A DNA stretch of 6,289 bases, taken from contig CALDHQ010000221.1 of the NCBI GenBank assembly GCA_937894055.1, positions 1-6,289 of the forward strand, in the 5' to 3' direction. The notes beneath the pieces were generated by a model. That model was not told the origin of the DNA, searched no databases, and worked only from the letters and a program-made list of their open reading frames with translations. Source of the DNA: an uncultured Polymorphobacter sp. (GTDB taxonomy: Bacteria > Pseudomonadota > Alphaproteobacteria > Sphingomonadales > Sphingomonadaceae). This document shows, one piece after another, positions 1 to 5,930 of this stretch (position 1 is its first letter; each line of letters starts with the position of its first letter). The position numbers and the translations under genes are program-made.

Positions 1-38
1 AATATACATACTTTCAGTTAGATGAAATGGCGTGCTAT

Positions 39-73
39 GCACCCAAAAAATCGGGTGCAGGGCTCAGCCCTGC
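39..73 (-). terminator. Terminator downstream of rnd
   Basis: On the minus strand, just after the rnd stop codon, a 7-bp perfect stem (arms 57-63 and 67-73, GCAGGGC/GCCCTGC, 3-base loop) is followed by ACCCGATTTTTTG. The T-run lies at 45-50. A second, overlapping stem is possible between 39-44 and 53-58 (GCACCC/GGGTGC) with the T-run in its loop. Position and shape fit a Rho-independent terminator for rnd. It has not been folded with software. Confidence 0.6.
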
Positions 74-88
74 CCGCCGGAGGCCCTT

Positions 89-1264
89 TTACTCTACCTC
101 TGCCCCGGTCCCCGTCATCGTCAGCTTGCCGTCGCGCACGGTGAAGGCGAGGTGGCCGTCGACCAGTGCGAGCGCGTCCTTGCCGAAGATGTCGAAGCGC
201 CAGCCGTTCAGCACGGGCAGGCCGTCGCGGACGCCGGCGGCGATGGCATCGAGCTCGTCGCCTTTGACGACGAGTTTGGGCGCGACATTGGCTTCCTTGG
301 CGCGGATTTTGAGGAGGAGTTTGAGCAGGTCGGCGATCAGCGCGCCTTCGGAGCTGAGGCCGGGGCGCGAGACTTCACGGACGGGCATTTCGTCGGCGGG
401 CAGCGGCGTGGCGGCGGCGAGTGCGGCGCACAGGCGCTTGCCGATGTCGTTGCTCGCCCAGCTCGTTGACAGCCCGCGCATGCGTGCGAGGTCGTTTTGC
501 GTGGCGGGCGGCGAGGCGGCGAGTTCGCCGAGTGTTTCATCCTTGACGATGCGGCCGCGCGGCACGTCCTTGCTTTGCGCCTCGCGCTCGCGCCATGCGG
601 CGAGCGCCTTGAGGCGGCCGAGGATGACGGGGTTGCGGTTGGGCAGGCGCAGGCGTTGCCACGCGGTATCGGGGTCATTGGCGTAGGTCGCGGGGTTCGA
701 CGCGCGCGCCATTTCGTCATCGAGCCAGGCGCCGCGGCCGGTTTTCATCAGCTTGGCGAGCATTTTGGGGAACAGCGCCGCAAGGTGGGTGACGTCGCCG
801 ATGGCATAGTCGATCTGCCGGTCATTGAGCGGCCGGCGCGCCCAGTCGGTAAAGCGCGCGCCCTTGTCGATGGCGACGCCGAGGAACGACTGGACGAGGT
901 TGGTGTAGCTGACCTGCTCGCCCTGGCCGAGCGCCATCGCGGCGATCTGCGTGTCGAACAGCGGGGTCGGGGTCTTGCCGGTCAGGTTGTAGATGATTTC
1001 GAGGTCCTGGCCGCCGGCGTGGAAGACCTTGAGCACCGGTTCCTCGACGAGCAGGTCGAGCAGCGGCTTCAGGTCAAGGTCGGGCGATTTCGGGTCGATC
1101 GCGGCGGCTTCCCCGCCACCGGCGATCTGCACGAGGCACAAATCGGGGTAGAAGGTGTTTTCGCGCATGAATTCGGTATCGACAGTGACGAAGTCGGCCG
1201 CGGCAAGACGGGTGCAAAGCGCGGCGAGCGTGGCGGTGTCGGTGATCAGCGGATGGATATGCAT
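89..1264 (-). CDS. rnd: Ribonuclease D
   Basis: Ribonuclease D is a 3'-to-5' exoribonuclease of the DEDD superfamily that trims tRNA precursors and other structured RNAs in the cytoplasm. The 391-residue product is close to the usual length of about 375-390. Exo I is visible as VDTEFMRE (D29, E31), Exo II as HAGGQDLEI (D87) and Exo III as YAIGDVTHL (Y153, D157), so all four metal-binding acidic residues and the DEDDy tyrosine are present. Residues of about 210-290 (from NRNPVILGRLKAL onward) fit the HRDC nucleic-acid-binding domain. The ATG at 1262-1264 suits the family N-terminus, although no strong Shine-Dalgarno sequence precedes it; an ATG a few bases upstream is out of frame. The gene is divergent from aspS and ends in TAA before a terminator hairpin. 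The coding sequence appears intact. Confidence 0.95.
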   Translation of the reverse strand: MHIHPLITDTATLAALCTRLAAADFVTVDTEFMRENTFYPDLCLVQIAGGGEAAAIDPKSPDLDLKPLLDLLVEEPVLKVFHAGGQDLEIIYNLTGKTPTPLFDTQIAAMALGQGEQVSYTNLVQSFLGVAIDKGARFTDWARRPLNDRQIDYAIGDVTHLAALFPKMLAKLMKTGRGAWLDDEMARASNPATYANDPDTAWQRLRLPNRNPVILGRLKALAAWREREAQSKDVPRGRIVKDETLGELAASPPATQNDLARMRGLSTSWASNDIGKRLCAALAAATPLPADEMPVREVSRPGLSSEGALIADLLKLLLKIRAKEANVAPKLVVKGDELDAIAAGVRDGLPVLNGWRFDIFGKDALALVDGHLAFTVRDGKLTMTGTGAEVE

Positions 1265-1322
1265 TTGCCGTTCATAAGGCCTTGCGCGCAGCAGGGCTAG
1301 TCTGCCTGAACGGGTCGAAACC

Positions 1323-1351
1323 TTGACAAAAGCCCGCCGAACGTGTGTCAG
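1323..1351 (+). promoter_or_regulatory. Possible aspS promoter (-35-like box)
   Basis: In the 138-base gap between the divergent rnd and aspS genes, 1323-1328 reads TTGACA, a perfect sigma-70-type -35 hexamer pointing toward aspS. At normal spacing (about 1345-1351) the -10 region is only weakly matched (GTGTCAG), which is common in alphaproteobacteria. The stretch 1351-1379 downstream is rich in GC palindromes (GGCGCGCC, GGCGCC, GCGCGC) and would lie in the leader. This is a suggestion from one good hexamer; no start site can be fixed. No clear promoter for rnd is visible on the other strand. Confidence 0.35.
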
Positions 1352-1402
1352 GCGCGCCTATTGGCGCCGCGCGCGCCGCTGCTTTGAAAATGGTATTCGT
1401 AC

Positions 1403-3211
1403 ATGGCCTCGCCGCTTCACACCTATCGTTCGCACACCTGCGCCGCGCTGCGCATCGAGGATGCCGGCACCACCGCCCGCCTGTCGGGCTGGGTGCACCG
1501 CAAGCGCGACCATGGCGGCGTGCTGTTCATCGATTTGCGCGACCATTACGGGCTGACGCAGATTGTGTCGAACACCGGTGATCCGGCGTTTGCGGTGCTC
1601 GATGCGCTGCGCGCGGAATCGGTGATTACCGTGACCGGCGACGTCGTTGCGCGTGGCGAGGGTATGGTCAATCCGAACCTGCCGACGGGTGCCATCGAAG
1701 TCCGTGCGGTCGACGTGACGGTGCAGTCTTCGGCGACCGACCTGCCGCTGCCGGTGGCAGGCGAGCAGGAATATCCCGAGGATATCCGCCTCAAGTACCG
1801 CTTCCTCGATCTGCGTCGTGAACGGCTGCACCGCAACATCATGCTGCGTTCGAACGTCATTGCGAGCCTGCGCCGCCGGATGATCGACCAGGGCTTCACC
1901 GAGTTCCAGACGCCGATCCTGACGGCATCGTCGCCCGAAGGCGCGCGCGACTTCCTGGTGCCGAGCCGCGTCCACCCGGGCAAGTTCTACGCGCTGCCCC
2001 AAGCCCCGCAGATGTTCAAGCAGCTGCTGATGGTCGCCGGCTTCGACCGCTATTTCCAGATTGCGCCGTGCTTCCGCGACGAGGACGCACGCGCCGACCG
2101 TTCGCCGGGTGAGTTCTACCAGCTCGACTTCGAAATGAGCTTTGTCACGCAAGATGATGTTTTTGCAGCGATCGAGCCAGTGCTGGCGGGTGTGTTCGAC
2201 GAATTCGCCGGCTTTGCGACGGGCGAACCCTGGGCGGTCACCAAGCCGCCGTTCCCGCGCATTGCCTATGCCGAATCGATGCTCAAGTACGGCAACGACA
2301 AGCCCGACCTGCGCAACCCGCTGGTCATCCAGGACGTCACCGAACACTTCCGTGACAGCGGCTTCGGCATCTTCGCCAAGATGATCGAAACCGGCGCGGT
2401 GGTGCGCGCGATTCCGGCGCCGGGTGCCGGCCTGCGCCCGCGCAGCTTCTTCGACGGCATGAACGACTGGGCGCGCAGCGAAGGCTGGGCGGGGCTCGGC
2501 TACACCAACTTCAAGGGCGGCGAGGCCGGCGGCCCGATCGCCAAGAACATCGGCGGCGAGCGCATGGCGGCGATTGTCGCGCAGCTCGGCCTTGGCCCCG
2601 ATGACGGCGTGTTCTTCGCCGCCGACAAGCCGCTCAAGGCGGCGAAGCTGGCGGGTCTGGCGCGCACCAAGATCGGCGAAGACCTCGGGCTGATCGAGCA
2701 GGGGGCGTTCAAATTCTGCTGGATCGTCGATTTCCCGATGTTCGAATATGACGAGGACGCCAAGAAGGTCGACTTCAGCCACAACCCGTTCTCGATGCCG
2801 CAGGGCGAGCTGGAGGCCTTGGAAACCAAGGACCCGCTCGACATTCTGGCGTACCAGTATGACATCGTCTGCAACGGCATCGAGCTGTCGTCGGGCGCCA
2901 TCCGCAACCATCGCCCCGAAATCATGTACAAGGCGTTCGAAATCGCCGGCTACAGCCGCGAGGATGTCGACCGCGATTTCGCCGGCATGATCAACGCCTT
3001 CAAGTTCGGCGCACCGCCGCACGGTGGCTCGGCGCCTGGCGTCGACCGCATCGTCATGCTGCTGGCGAACGAGCCCAACATCCGCGAGGTCGTGCTGTTC
3101 CCGATGAACCAGAAGGCCGAGGATCTGATGATGAACGCGCCGTCGGCAGTGACGCCGAAGCAGTTGCGCGAACTTCATATCCGGACTGTAGAACCGGCAG
3201 CGAAGGCGTAA
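1403..3211 (+). CDS. aspS: Aspartyl-tRNA synthetase, probably non-discriminating (Asp/Asn)
   Basis: This class II aminoacyl-tRNA synthetase attaches aspartate to tRNA(Asp). The 602-residue product matches bacterial-type AspRS. An N-terminal OB-fold anticodon-binding domain (about 1-110, with [11 protein letters not shown]) is followed by the catalytic core. Motif 1 is near [17 protein letters not shown], motif 2 contains [15 protein letters not shown], and motif 3 is [14 protein letters not shown] near the C-terminus. A bacterial insertion (GAD) domain lies between, at about 290-420. Residues H37 (RDHGG) and G87 (GEGMVN) align by eye with the two OB-fold positions reported to relax tRNA choice in Pseudomonas aeruginosa AspRS, where discriminating E. 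coli AspRS has Leu and Lys. The enzyme therefore probably also makes Asp-tRNA(Asn) for amidation by GatCAB; this is inferred. The ATG at 1403 fits the family start ([12 protein letters not shown] follows), with a poor ribosome binding site. The gene ends in TAA just before a repeat hairpin. Confidence 0.97.
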   Translation: MASPLHTYRSHTCAALRIEDAGTTARLSGWVHRKRDHGGVLFIDLRDHYGLTQIVSNTGDPAFAVLDALRAESVITVTGDVVARGEGMVNPNLPTGAIEVRAVDVTVQSSATDLPLPVAGEQEYPEDIRLKYRFLDLRRERLHRNIMLRSNVIASLRRRMIDQGFTEFQTPILTASSPEGARDFLVPSRVHPGKFYALPQAPQMFKQLLMVAGFDRYFQIAPCFRDEDARADRSPGEFYQLDFEMSFVTQDDVFAAIEPVLAGVFDEFAGFATGEPWAVTKPPFPRIAYAESMLKYGNDKPDLRNPLVIQDVTEHFRDSGFGIFAKMIETGAVVRAIPAPGAGLRPRSFFDGMNDWARSEGWAGLGYTNFKGGEAGGPIAKNIGGERMAAIVAQLGLGPDDGVFFAADKPLKAAKLAGLARTKIGEDLGLIEQGAFKFCWIVDFPMFEYDEDAKKVDFSHNPFSMPQGELEALETKDPLDILAYQYDIVCNGIELSSGAIRNHRPEIMYKAFEIAGYSREDVDRDFAGMINAFKFGAPPHGGSAPGVDRIVMLLANEPNIREVVLFPMNQKAEDLMMNAPSAVTPKQLRELHIRTVEPAAKA

Positions 3212-3228
3212 GCGAGGAACGGTCGCTG

Positions 3229-3254
3229 TGGATTCCCGCCTTCGCGGGAATGAC
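3229..3254 (+). repeat. Palindromic repeat copy 1 (dRS3/REP-like), probable aspS terminator
   Basis: This 26-base unit has the core ATTCCCGC-CTTC-GCGGGAAT (3232-3251), an 8-bp perfect stem with a 4-base loop, flanked by TGG and GAC. It starts 17 bases after the aspS stop codon and is followed by TTAGGTTTTTT, so the stem plus T-run could end aspS transcription. The ATTCCC-N8-GGGAAT form matches the general layout of Neisseria dRS3 repeats and of dispersed repeats common in proteobacterial genomes. Copy number elsewhere in this genome cannot be seen. Confidence 0.85.
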
Positions 3255-3265
3255 TTAGGTTTTTT

Positions 3266-3291
3266 GTCATTCCCGCGAAGGCGGGAATCCA
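3266..3291 (-). repeat. Palindromic repeat copy 2, inverted relative to copy 1
   Basis: This is an exact 26-base reverse complement of 3229-3254, separated from it by 11 bases (TTAGGTTTTTT). The pair could form either two small hairpins or one 26-bp hairpin, the head-to-head doublet arrangement of REPIN-type elements. It ends 15 bases before the ATG of the GIY-YIG nuclease gene and forms the left boundary of a repeat-bounded gene cassette. Confidence 0.85.
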
Positions 3292-3306
3292 TGCTACGCC
3301 CGCTGC

Positions 3307-3651
3307 ATGGAGCGTACCGGCACGGTCTACATCATGGCGAGCGGCACCAACGGCACGCTGTATGTCGGTGTTACCTCGGACCTGGTGCGCCGCGTCTGGC
3401 AGCATCGCAACCACGCTGCGCCGGGGTTCACTGATCGCTACAATGTCGTCCGACTGGTTTGGTACGAAACCGGCGGCAGCATGGCGGGGGCCATCGCACG
3501 CGAAAAGGCGATCAAGAAGTGGCAGCGGGCGTGGAAAATCAGACTGATCGAAGCAACAAATCCGGCGTGGCGCGATCTCGCTGTTGATTTCGGCTACGAG
3601 GCGTTGTCCGATGCGGCACCGGCGTCTGGATTCCCGCCTGCGCGGGAATGA
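3307..3651 (+). CDS. GIY-YIG domain nuclease, repeat-associated (Ssn-like candidate)
   Basis: This small single-domain GIY-YIG endonuclease has 114 residues. The GIY element appears as TVYIM (Y8) and the YIG element as LYVGVTSDL (Y19, G21). They are followed by RRVWQHR (R28, H33), the acidic residue in AREKAIKKW (E66) and the asparagine in NPAWRDL (N85). All residues expected for metal-dependent cleavage are present. It belongs to the short bacterial family sometimes called YhbQ/UPF0213-like, which has only the nuclease domain. Residues after about 91 are poorly conserved, and the last eight (SGFPPARE) plus the TGA stop are encoded by a palindromic repeat. The ATG at 3307 lies 15 bases after another repeat copy, and no good Shine-Dalgarno sequence is visible. 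The gene sits between aspS and ppk2 on the same strand. The family includes Neisseria Ssn, a site-specific single-stranded DNA nuclease acting on a dispersed genomic repeat. A similar role here is inferred from the repeats alongside; its substrate is unknown. Confidence 0.9.
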   Translation: MERTGTVYIMASGTNGTLYVGVTSDLVRRVWQHRNHAAPGFTDRYNVVRLVWYETGGSMAGAIAREKAIKKWQRAWKIRLIEATNPAWRDLAVDFGYEALSDAAPASGFPPARE

Positions 3652-3652
3652 C
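3627..3652 (+). repeat. Palindromic repeat copy 3, closing the nuclease cassette
   Basis: This copy has the same orientation as copy 1 and differs from it at one of 26 bases (loop CTGC instead of CTTC). The stem ATTCCCGC/GCGGGAAT (3630-3637 and 3642-3649) is preserved. Relative to copy 2 (3266-3291) it is inverted, so the GIY-YIG gene is bounded by 26-base inverted repeats with one mismatch. The repeat overlaps the last codons and stop of that gene. Confidence 0.85.
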
Positions 3653-3662
3653 TATTTTTTTT
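3630..3662 (+). terminator. Repeat-derived Rho-independent terminator
   Basis: The 8-bp stem of repeat copy 3 (3630-3649) is followed by GACTA and eight consecutive T residues (3655-3662), a good intrinsic terminator shape. It would end transcription coming from the nuclease gene before ppk2, whose start lies 21 bases further on. If it works, ppk2 would need read-through or a promoter that is not evident here. Confidence 0.6.
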
Positions 3663-3683
3663 GGATGAAGCGGAGTGTTTCGG

Positions 3684-4502
3684 ATGGCGAAGATCAACCT
3701 CAAGGATTTCGAATTCGAAGGGAAGATCGACGACGATGACTATGACCGGGAGCTCAAGCGGCTGCAGTTCCAGCTGCAGATCATCCAGGCCGCCTATATG
3801 CGGCAGGGACTGCGCGGGCTGATCACGCTCGAGGGCTGGGACGCCAGCGGCAAGGGCGGGCTGATCCAGCGCATGACCGCCGAGACCGACCCGCGCTTCA
3901 CCAAGGTCTGGTCGATCGGCGCGCCGAGCAAGGACGAGCTGGCGCACCATTTCCTGTGGCGCTTCTGGACGCGGCTGCCCGCCGACCGCGAAGTCGCTGT
4001 GTTCGACCGCAGCTGGTACGGCCGCGTGCTGGTTGAGCGCGTCGACGAGCTGACGCCGGTCAAGATCTGGAAGCAGGCCTATGACGAGATCAACGATTTC
4101 GAGGCGACGCAAATCAACTGCGGCACGCGGCTGGTGAAGCTGTTTCTGCACACCACGCAGGAAGAGCAGGACGAGCGGCTGCGCGAGCGCCTGGAAGTGC
4201 CGTACAAGCGCTGGAAGACCGGCCTTGAGGATTATCACAACCGCAGCAAGCGCGCCGAATATCTCGAAGCCTATGACGACATGTTCGACAAGTGCAGCCC
4301 CAAGCACGCGCCGTGGGTGGTGATTGCCGCGAACGACAAGAAATACGCCCGCATCAAGGGCTTGCAGGCGGTCGTTGATGCGCTGGGTGCGGATGTCGAC
4401 ACCAGCTATCCCGATATTTCGCCCGAGCTGCTCAAGGTGGCCGAAGCCGCGCTCGGGCCGCTCAAGCTCGGCGCCGGCAAGTCCGGCTCGGGCAAGGGCT
4501 AG
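3684..4502 (+). CDS. ppk2: Polyphosphate kinase 2, single-domain
   Basis: PPK2 enzymes transfer phosphate between inorganic polyphosphate and nucleotides, usually making NDP or NTP from polyphosphate in the cytoplasm. The 272-residue product has a single PPK2 domain. Walker A is EGWDASGKGG (residues 50-59), followed by a polyphosphate-site region up to GAPSKDELAHHFLWRFW. Walker B is FDRSWYGRVLVERV (D108), and the lid region is near EVPYKRWKTGLEDYHNR (about 172-190). By eye the pattern DRSWYGRVLVERV plus YDEINDFE resembles the C-terminal domain of the two-domain, AMP-phosphorylating class II enzymes such as P. aeruginosa PA3455. The substrate cannot be settled from sequence. The ATG at 3684 is preferred because GGAG at 3672-3675 sits eight bases upstream; an in-frame GTG at 3675 overlaps that site. 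The C-terminus is Gly/Ser/Lys-rich. The gene is convergent with the transglycosylase gene, four bases apart. Confidence 0.93.
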   Translation: MAKINLKDFEFEGKIDDDDYDRELKRLQFQLQIIQAAYMRQGLRGLITLEGWDASGKGGLIQRMTAETDPRFTKVWSIGAPSKDELAHHFLWRFWTRLPADREVAVFDRSWYGRVLVERVDELTPVKIWKQAYDEINDFEATQINCGTRLVKLFLHTTQEEQDERLRERLEVPYKRWKTGLEDYHNRSKRAEYLEAYDDMFDKCSPKHAPWVVIAANDKKYARIKGLQAVVDALGADVDTSYPDISPELLKVAEAALGPLKLGAGKSGSGKG

Positions 4503-4506
4503 CCGC

Positions 4507-5418
4507 TCAGCCCGGCTCGCGCTTGCCGAGATAGGCGCTGAGCCGGTTGGTCGTCGGCATCGTCGACGCGCCGGGGTTGAGCAGGTCATAGACCACGGCA
4601 TTTTCGAGCACGCGCTGCACATAGGTGCGCGTTTCCGACAGCGTGATCATCTCGACCCAGTCGACGACATCGGTGCCGGGCAGCCGCGGATCGCCGTTCG
4701 CGGCGATGAACTTGCGGGCATTGCCGGGGCCGGCGTTGTACGACGCGACGGCGAGCAAGTGGCTGCCGTCGAACGACCGGCGGACGCGCTCGTAATAGGC
4801 GGCTCCCAGCGTGACGTTGTAGGTCGGGTCTTCGATCAGGCGGCTGATGTTGAACGGCAGGCCGAGCTTGATCGCGGTTTCCTGCGCGGTGGCAGGCATC
4901 AGCTGCATCAGCCCGCGCGCACCGGCGCTGCTCGTCGCGGTGCGGTCGAACTGGCTTTCCTGCCGCGTGATGGCGTGGATCATCGTCCAGCTCGGGTTGA
5001 GACTATCGGGCAGCGACAGCCGCGGGAAGGCCAGCGGGATCATGCTCAGCTCGCCGGTGGCGCGTGACGCCTTGCCCATCAACACGCCGACTTCGGGGCG
5101 GCCGAGCGGCCCGGCAAGGTCGGCGACCAGCCGCGCCTGTTCGGCGGTTTCGGCATCTTCGACCAAAGCGCGGATGAACAGCGTCTGCAGGTTGCGCTGG
5201 TCGATTTCGCCGAGCGCCACCGCCGCCTTGACCAGCGAATTCTGCGCGAAGCTGCTGCGTGCCGACGCACTGACCGACGGCGGCGTGGTCTTCTTCAGCG
5301 CCAGCGACTGGCCGAGGCGTTCGGTGGCGAGCTGGCCGTAGAAATAGTCGGGGTGGGTGGCGGCTTCGGCGTAGAATTTGTCGGCCTTGGCGCGCTGTCC
5401 GGCGGCCTCTGCGGCGCG
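4507..5418 (-). CDS. Soluble lytic murein transglycosylase, 5'-truncated
   Basis: This is the C-terminal part of an Slt70-like lytic transglycosylase (GH23 fold), a periplasmic enzyme that cleaves the MurNAc-GlcNAc bond of peptidoglycan with formation of 1,6-anhydroMurNAc. Going from the N-terminal side, a helical superhelix segment (from RRAAEAAGQRAKADKFYAEA, through PDYFYGQLATERLG) leads into the catalytic domain. That domain shows IHAITRQESQFD, with the catalytic Glu encoded at 4957-4959, then SSAGARGLMQLMPATA and VASYNAGPGNARKF. About 300 residues are recovered from a family usually of 600 or more, so the signal peptide and most of the alpha-helical domain are missing. Upstream of about 5418 the reading frame continues to an ATG at 5487, but those codons are antisense to a permease-like piece and do not look like this family; I treat the ATG as false. 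The TGA stop at 4507-4509 lies four bases from the convergent ppk2 stop. Confidence 0.9.
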   Translation of the reverse strand, partial: RAAEAAGQRAKADKFYAEAATHPDYFYGQLATERLGQSLALKKTTPPSVSASARSSFAQNSLVKAAVALGEIDQRNLQTLFIRALVEDAETAEQARLVADLAGPLGRPEVGVLMGKASRATGELSMIPLAFPRLSLPDSLNPSWTMIHAITRQESQFDRTATSSAGARGLMQLMPATAQETAIKLGLPFNISRLIEDPTYNVTLGAAYYERVRRSFDGSHLLAVASYNAGPGNARKFIAANGDPRLPGTDVVDWVEMITLSETRTYVQRVLENAVVYDLLNPGASTMPTTNRLSAYLGKREPG

Positions 5419-5536
5419 CCTGTTGAGGCGTGTCGGCTTTTTTGCACTGGCGGTTGCACCCCTGCTGTCGATGGCCACCCGCGCCACGCTGAACTGGTTC
5501 GGCCAACGCTTCTTGTTCGGAGGCCGCCGTGGTTGA
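5411..5536 (+). pseudogene. Fragment: C-terminal end of a probable ABC permease
   Basis: An open plus-strand frame reads a hydrophobic tail (LLRRVGFFALAVAPLLSM) and ends LNWFGQRFLFGGRRG with TGA at 5534-5536. It overlaps the GTG start of the next permease-like reading frame by eight bases, the arrangement seen in amino-acid ABC transporter operons with two permease genes. I recognise it mainly by hydrophobicity and by that coupled neighbour, so the family is tentative. Its 5' side passes directly into the transglycosylase sequence at about 5410-5420 without room for the rest of the gene, so it is a fragment. Confidence 0.45.
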
Positions 5537-5622
5537 ATTTTCTCTTTGGGACATCGTCAGCAACCTCTTGCTGGCCGCACGCTGGACCCTGGTCTTGTCC
5601 ATGATCGCCTTCGTCGGTGGCG
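5529..5622 (+). pseudogene. Fragment: N-terminus of amino-acid ABC transporter permease
   Basis: A GTG start at 5529-5531 gives VVEFSLWDIVSNLLLAARWT and then LVLSMIAFVGGG. This resembles the N-terminus of Burkholderiales-type glutamate/glutamine ABC transporter permeases: a short amphipathic start, then the first membrane segment with an AFVGGG motif. After the GGG the protein continues as a different family (ProC), so only about 31 residues remain. The donor looks betaproteobacterial, unlike the alphaproteobacterial left part of the window; this is judged by eye. Confidence 0.6.
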
Positions 5623-5725
5623 GCAACATGGCCGGCGCCCTCGTGGGAGGCCTGTTGCGCAGCGGCTGGGCGCCCCAAACGATCACCGTGGTCGAGCCGG
5701 ATGCGGCCCAGCGCCAGCGCCTGGG
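5601..5725 (+). pseudogene. proC: Fragment: N-terminus of pyrroline-5-carboxylate reductase
   Basis: ProC reduces pyrroline-5-carboxylate to proline with NAD(P)H. The frame reads MIAFVGGGNMAGALVGGLL and then RSGWAPQTITVVEPDAAQRQRL. This is the N-terminal beta-alpha-beta nucleotide-binding fold, with the GxGxxG-like loop (VGGGNMAGAL) and the acidic end of strand two (VVEPD). About 40 of the usual 270 or so residues are present. Family likeness stops at about RQRLGG, where the sequence becomes an antisense piece of another gene. The frame stays open from 5529 to 6146, but only its first quarter resembles proteins. Confidence 0.75.
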
Positions 5726-5794
5726 AGGCCGGCACACGGTCCAGCGGGTAGTCGAACATCAGGTACAGGCGCAGGCTGAAGTCGTCGCCCGCCT
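5709..5794 (-). pseudogene. Fragment: DUF3047-like protein
   Basis: On the minus strand about 28 residues read GDDFSLRLYLMFDYPLDRVP and then ASQALAL. This matches by eye the DUF3047 family pattern of a GDD(F/Y)xxRxYxxFD core, whose function is not known. Likeness begins at about the GDDF codons (5778-5790), where the preceding codons belong to another protein family, and ends at about ALAL (5709-5715), where proC sequence runs on the other strand. The piece is short, so the family call is tentative. Confidence 0.45.
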
Positions 5795-5930
5795 TCTCCT
5801 TCAGGATCTTCGGGTTGACGGCCTTCGGGCCGTACGGCGCGGCGAGGTAGTCGAGGAACGGGCTCACGACGGCCTTCAGCTTCACGACGAACGTGGTCGC
5901 GTCGGTGGCGGTCGCGTGCGACCAGACGGG
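5779..5930 (-). pseudogene. Fragment: peptide/nickel-type ABC substrate-binding protein
   Basis: The minus strand reads TATDATTFVVKLKAVVSPFL, then DYLAAPYGPKAVNPKILKEK and AGDDF. The order 'TDxTTxVxKLK, PFLxYLAxPYGPKxVxPK' is typical of the middle of family-5 extracellular solute-binding proteins, which bind oligopeptides or nickel for ABC import. About 45 of the usual 500 or more residues are visible. The same open frame continues into the DUF3047-like piece through AGDDF. The upstream limit near 5915-5930 is uncertain because an unrelated plus-strand frame begins there. Confidence 0.6.

Noticed and set aside
497..1300. Plus-strand open frame across rnd
   Set aside because: It is fully antisense to rnd, whose DEDD motifs are intact; no recognisable domain.
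1358..3292. A 644-codon open frame on the minus strand across aspS
   Set aside because: It is antisense to an unmistakable aspS, is His/Arg/Val-rich without any family pattern, and arises from GC-rich codon structure.
3229..3652. CRISPR array formed by the three repeat copies
   Set aside because: The copies alternate in orientation and the gaps are 11 and 335 bases, the latter holding a gene; this is a REP/dRS3-like arrangement.
3255..3662. Target-site duplication flanking the nuclease cassette
   Set aside because: Both outer flanks are T-rich, but no exact direct repeat of useful length can be distinguished from terminator T-runs.
3675..3683. GTG at 3675 as ppk2 start
   Set aside because: The GTG overlaps the GGAG ribosome binding site that is well placed for the ATG at 3684, and MAKINLKDF suits the family start.
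3594..4622. Minus-strand open frame across ppk2
   Set aside because: It is antisense to a clear PPK2 with Walker A and B motifs and crosses the repeat; no protein family seen.
5295..5885. Continuous minus-strand frame of 196 codons
   Set aside because: It joins solute-binding, DUF3047-like and antisense ProC, permease and out-of-frame transglycosylase sequence; not a single gene.
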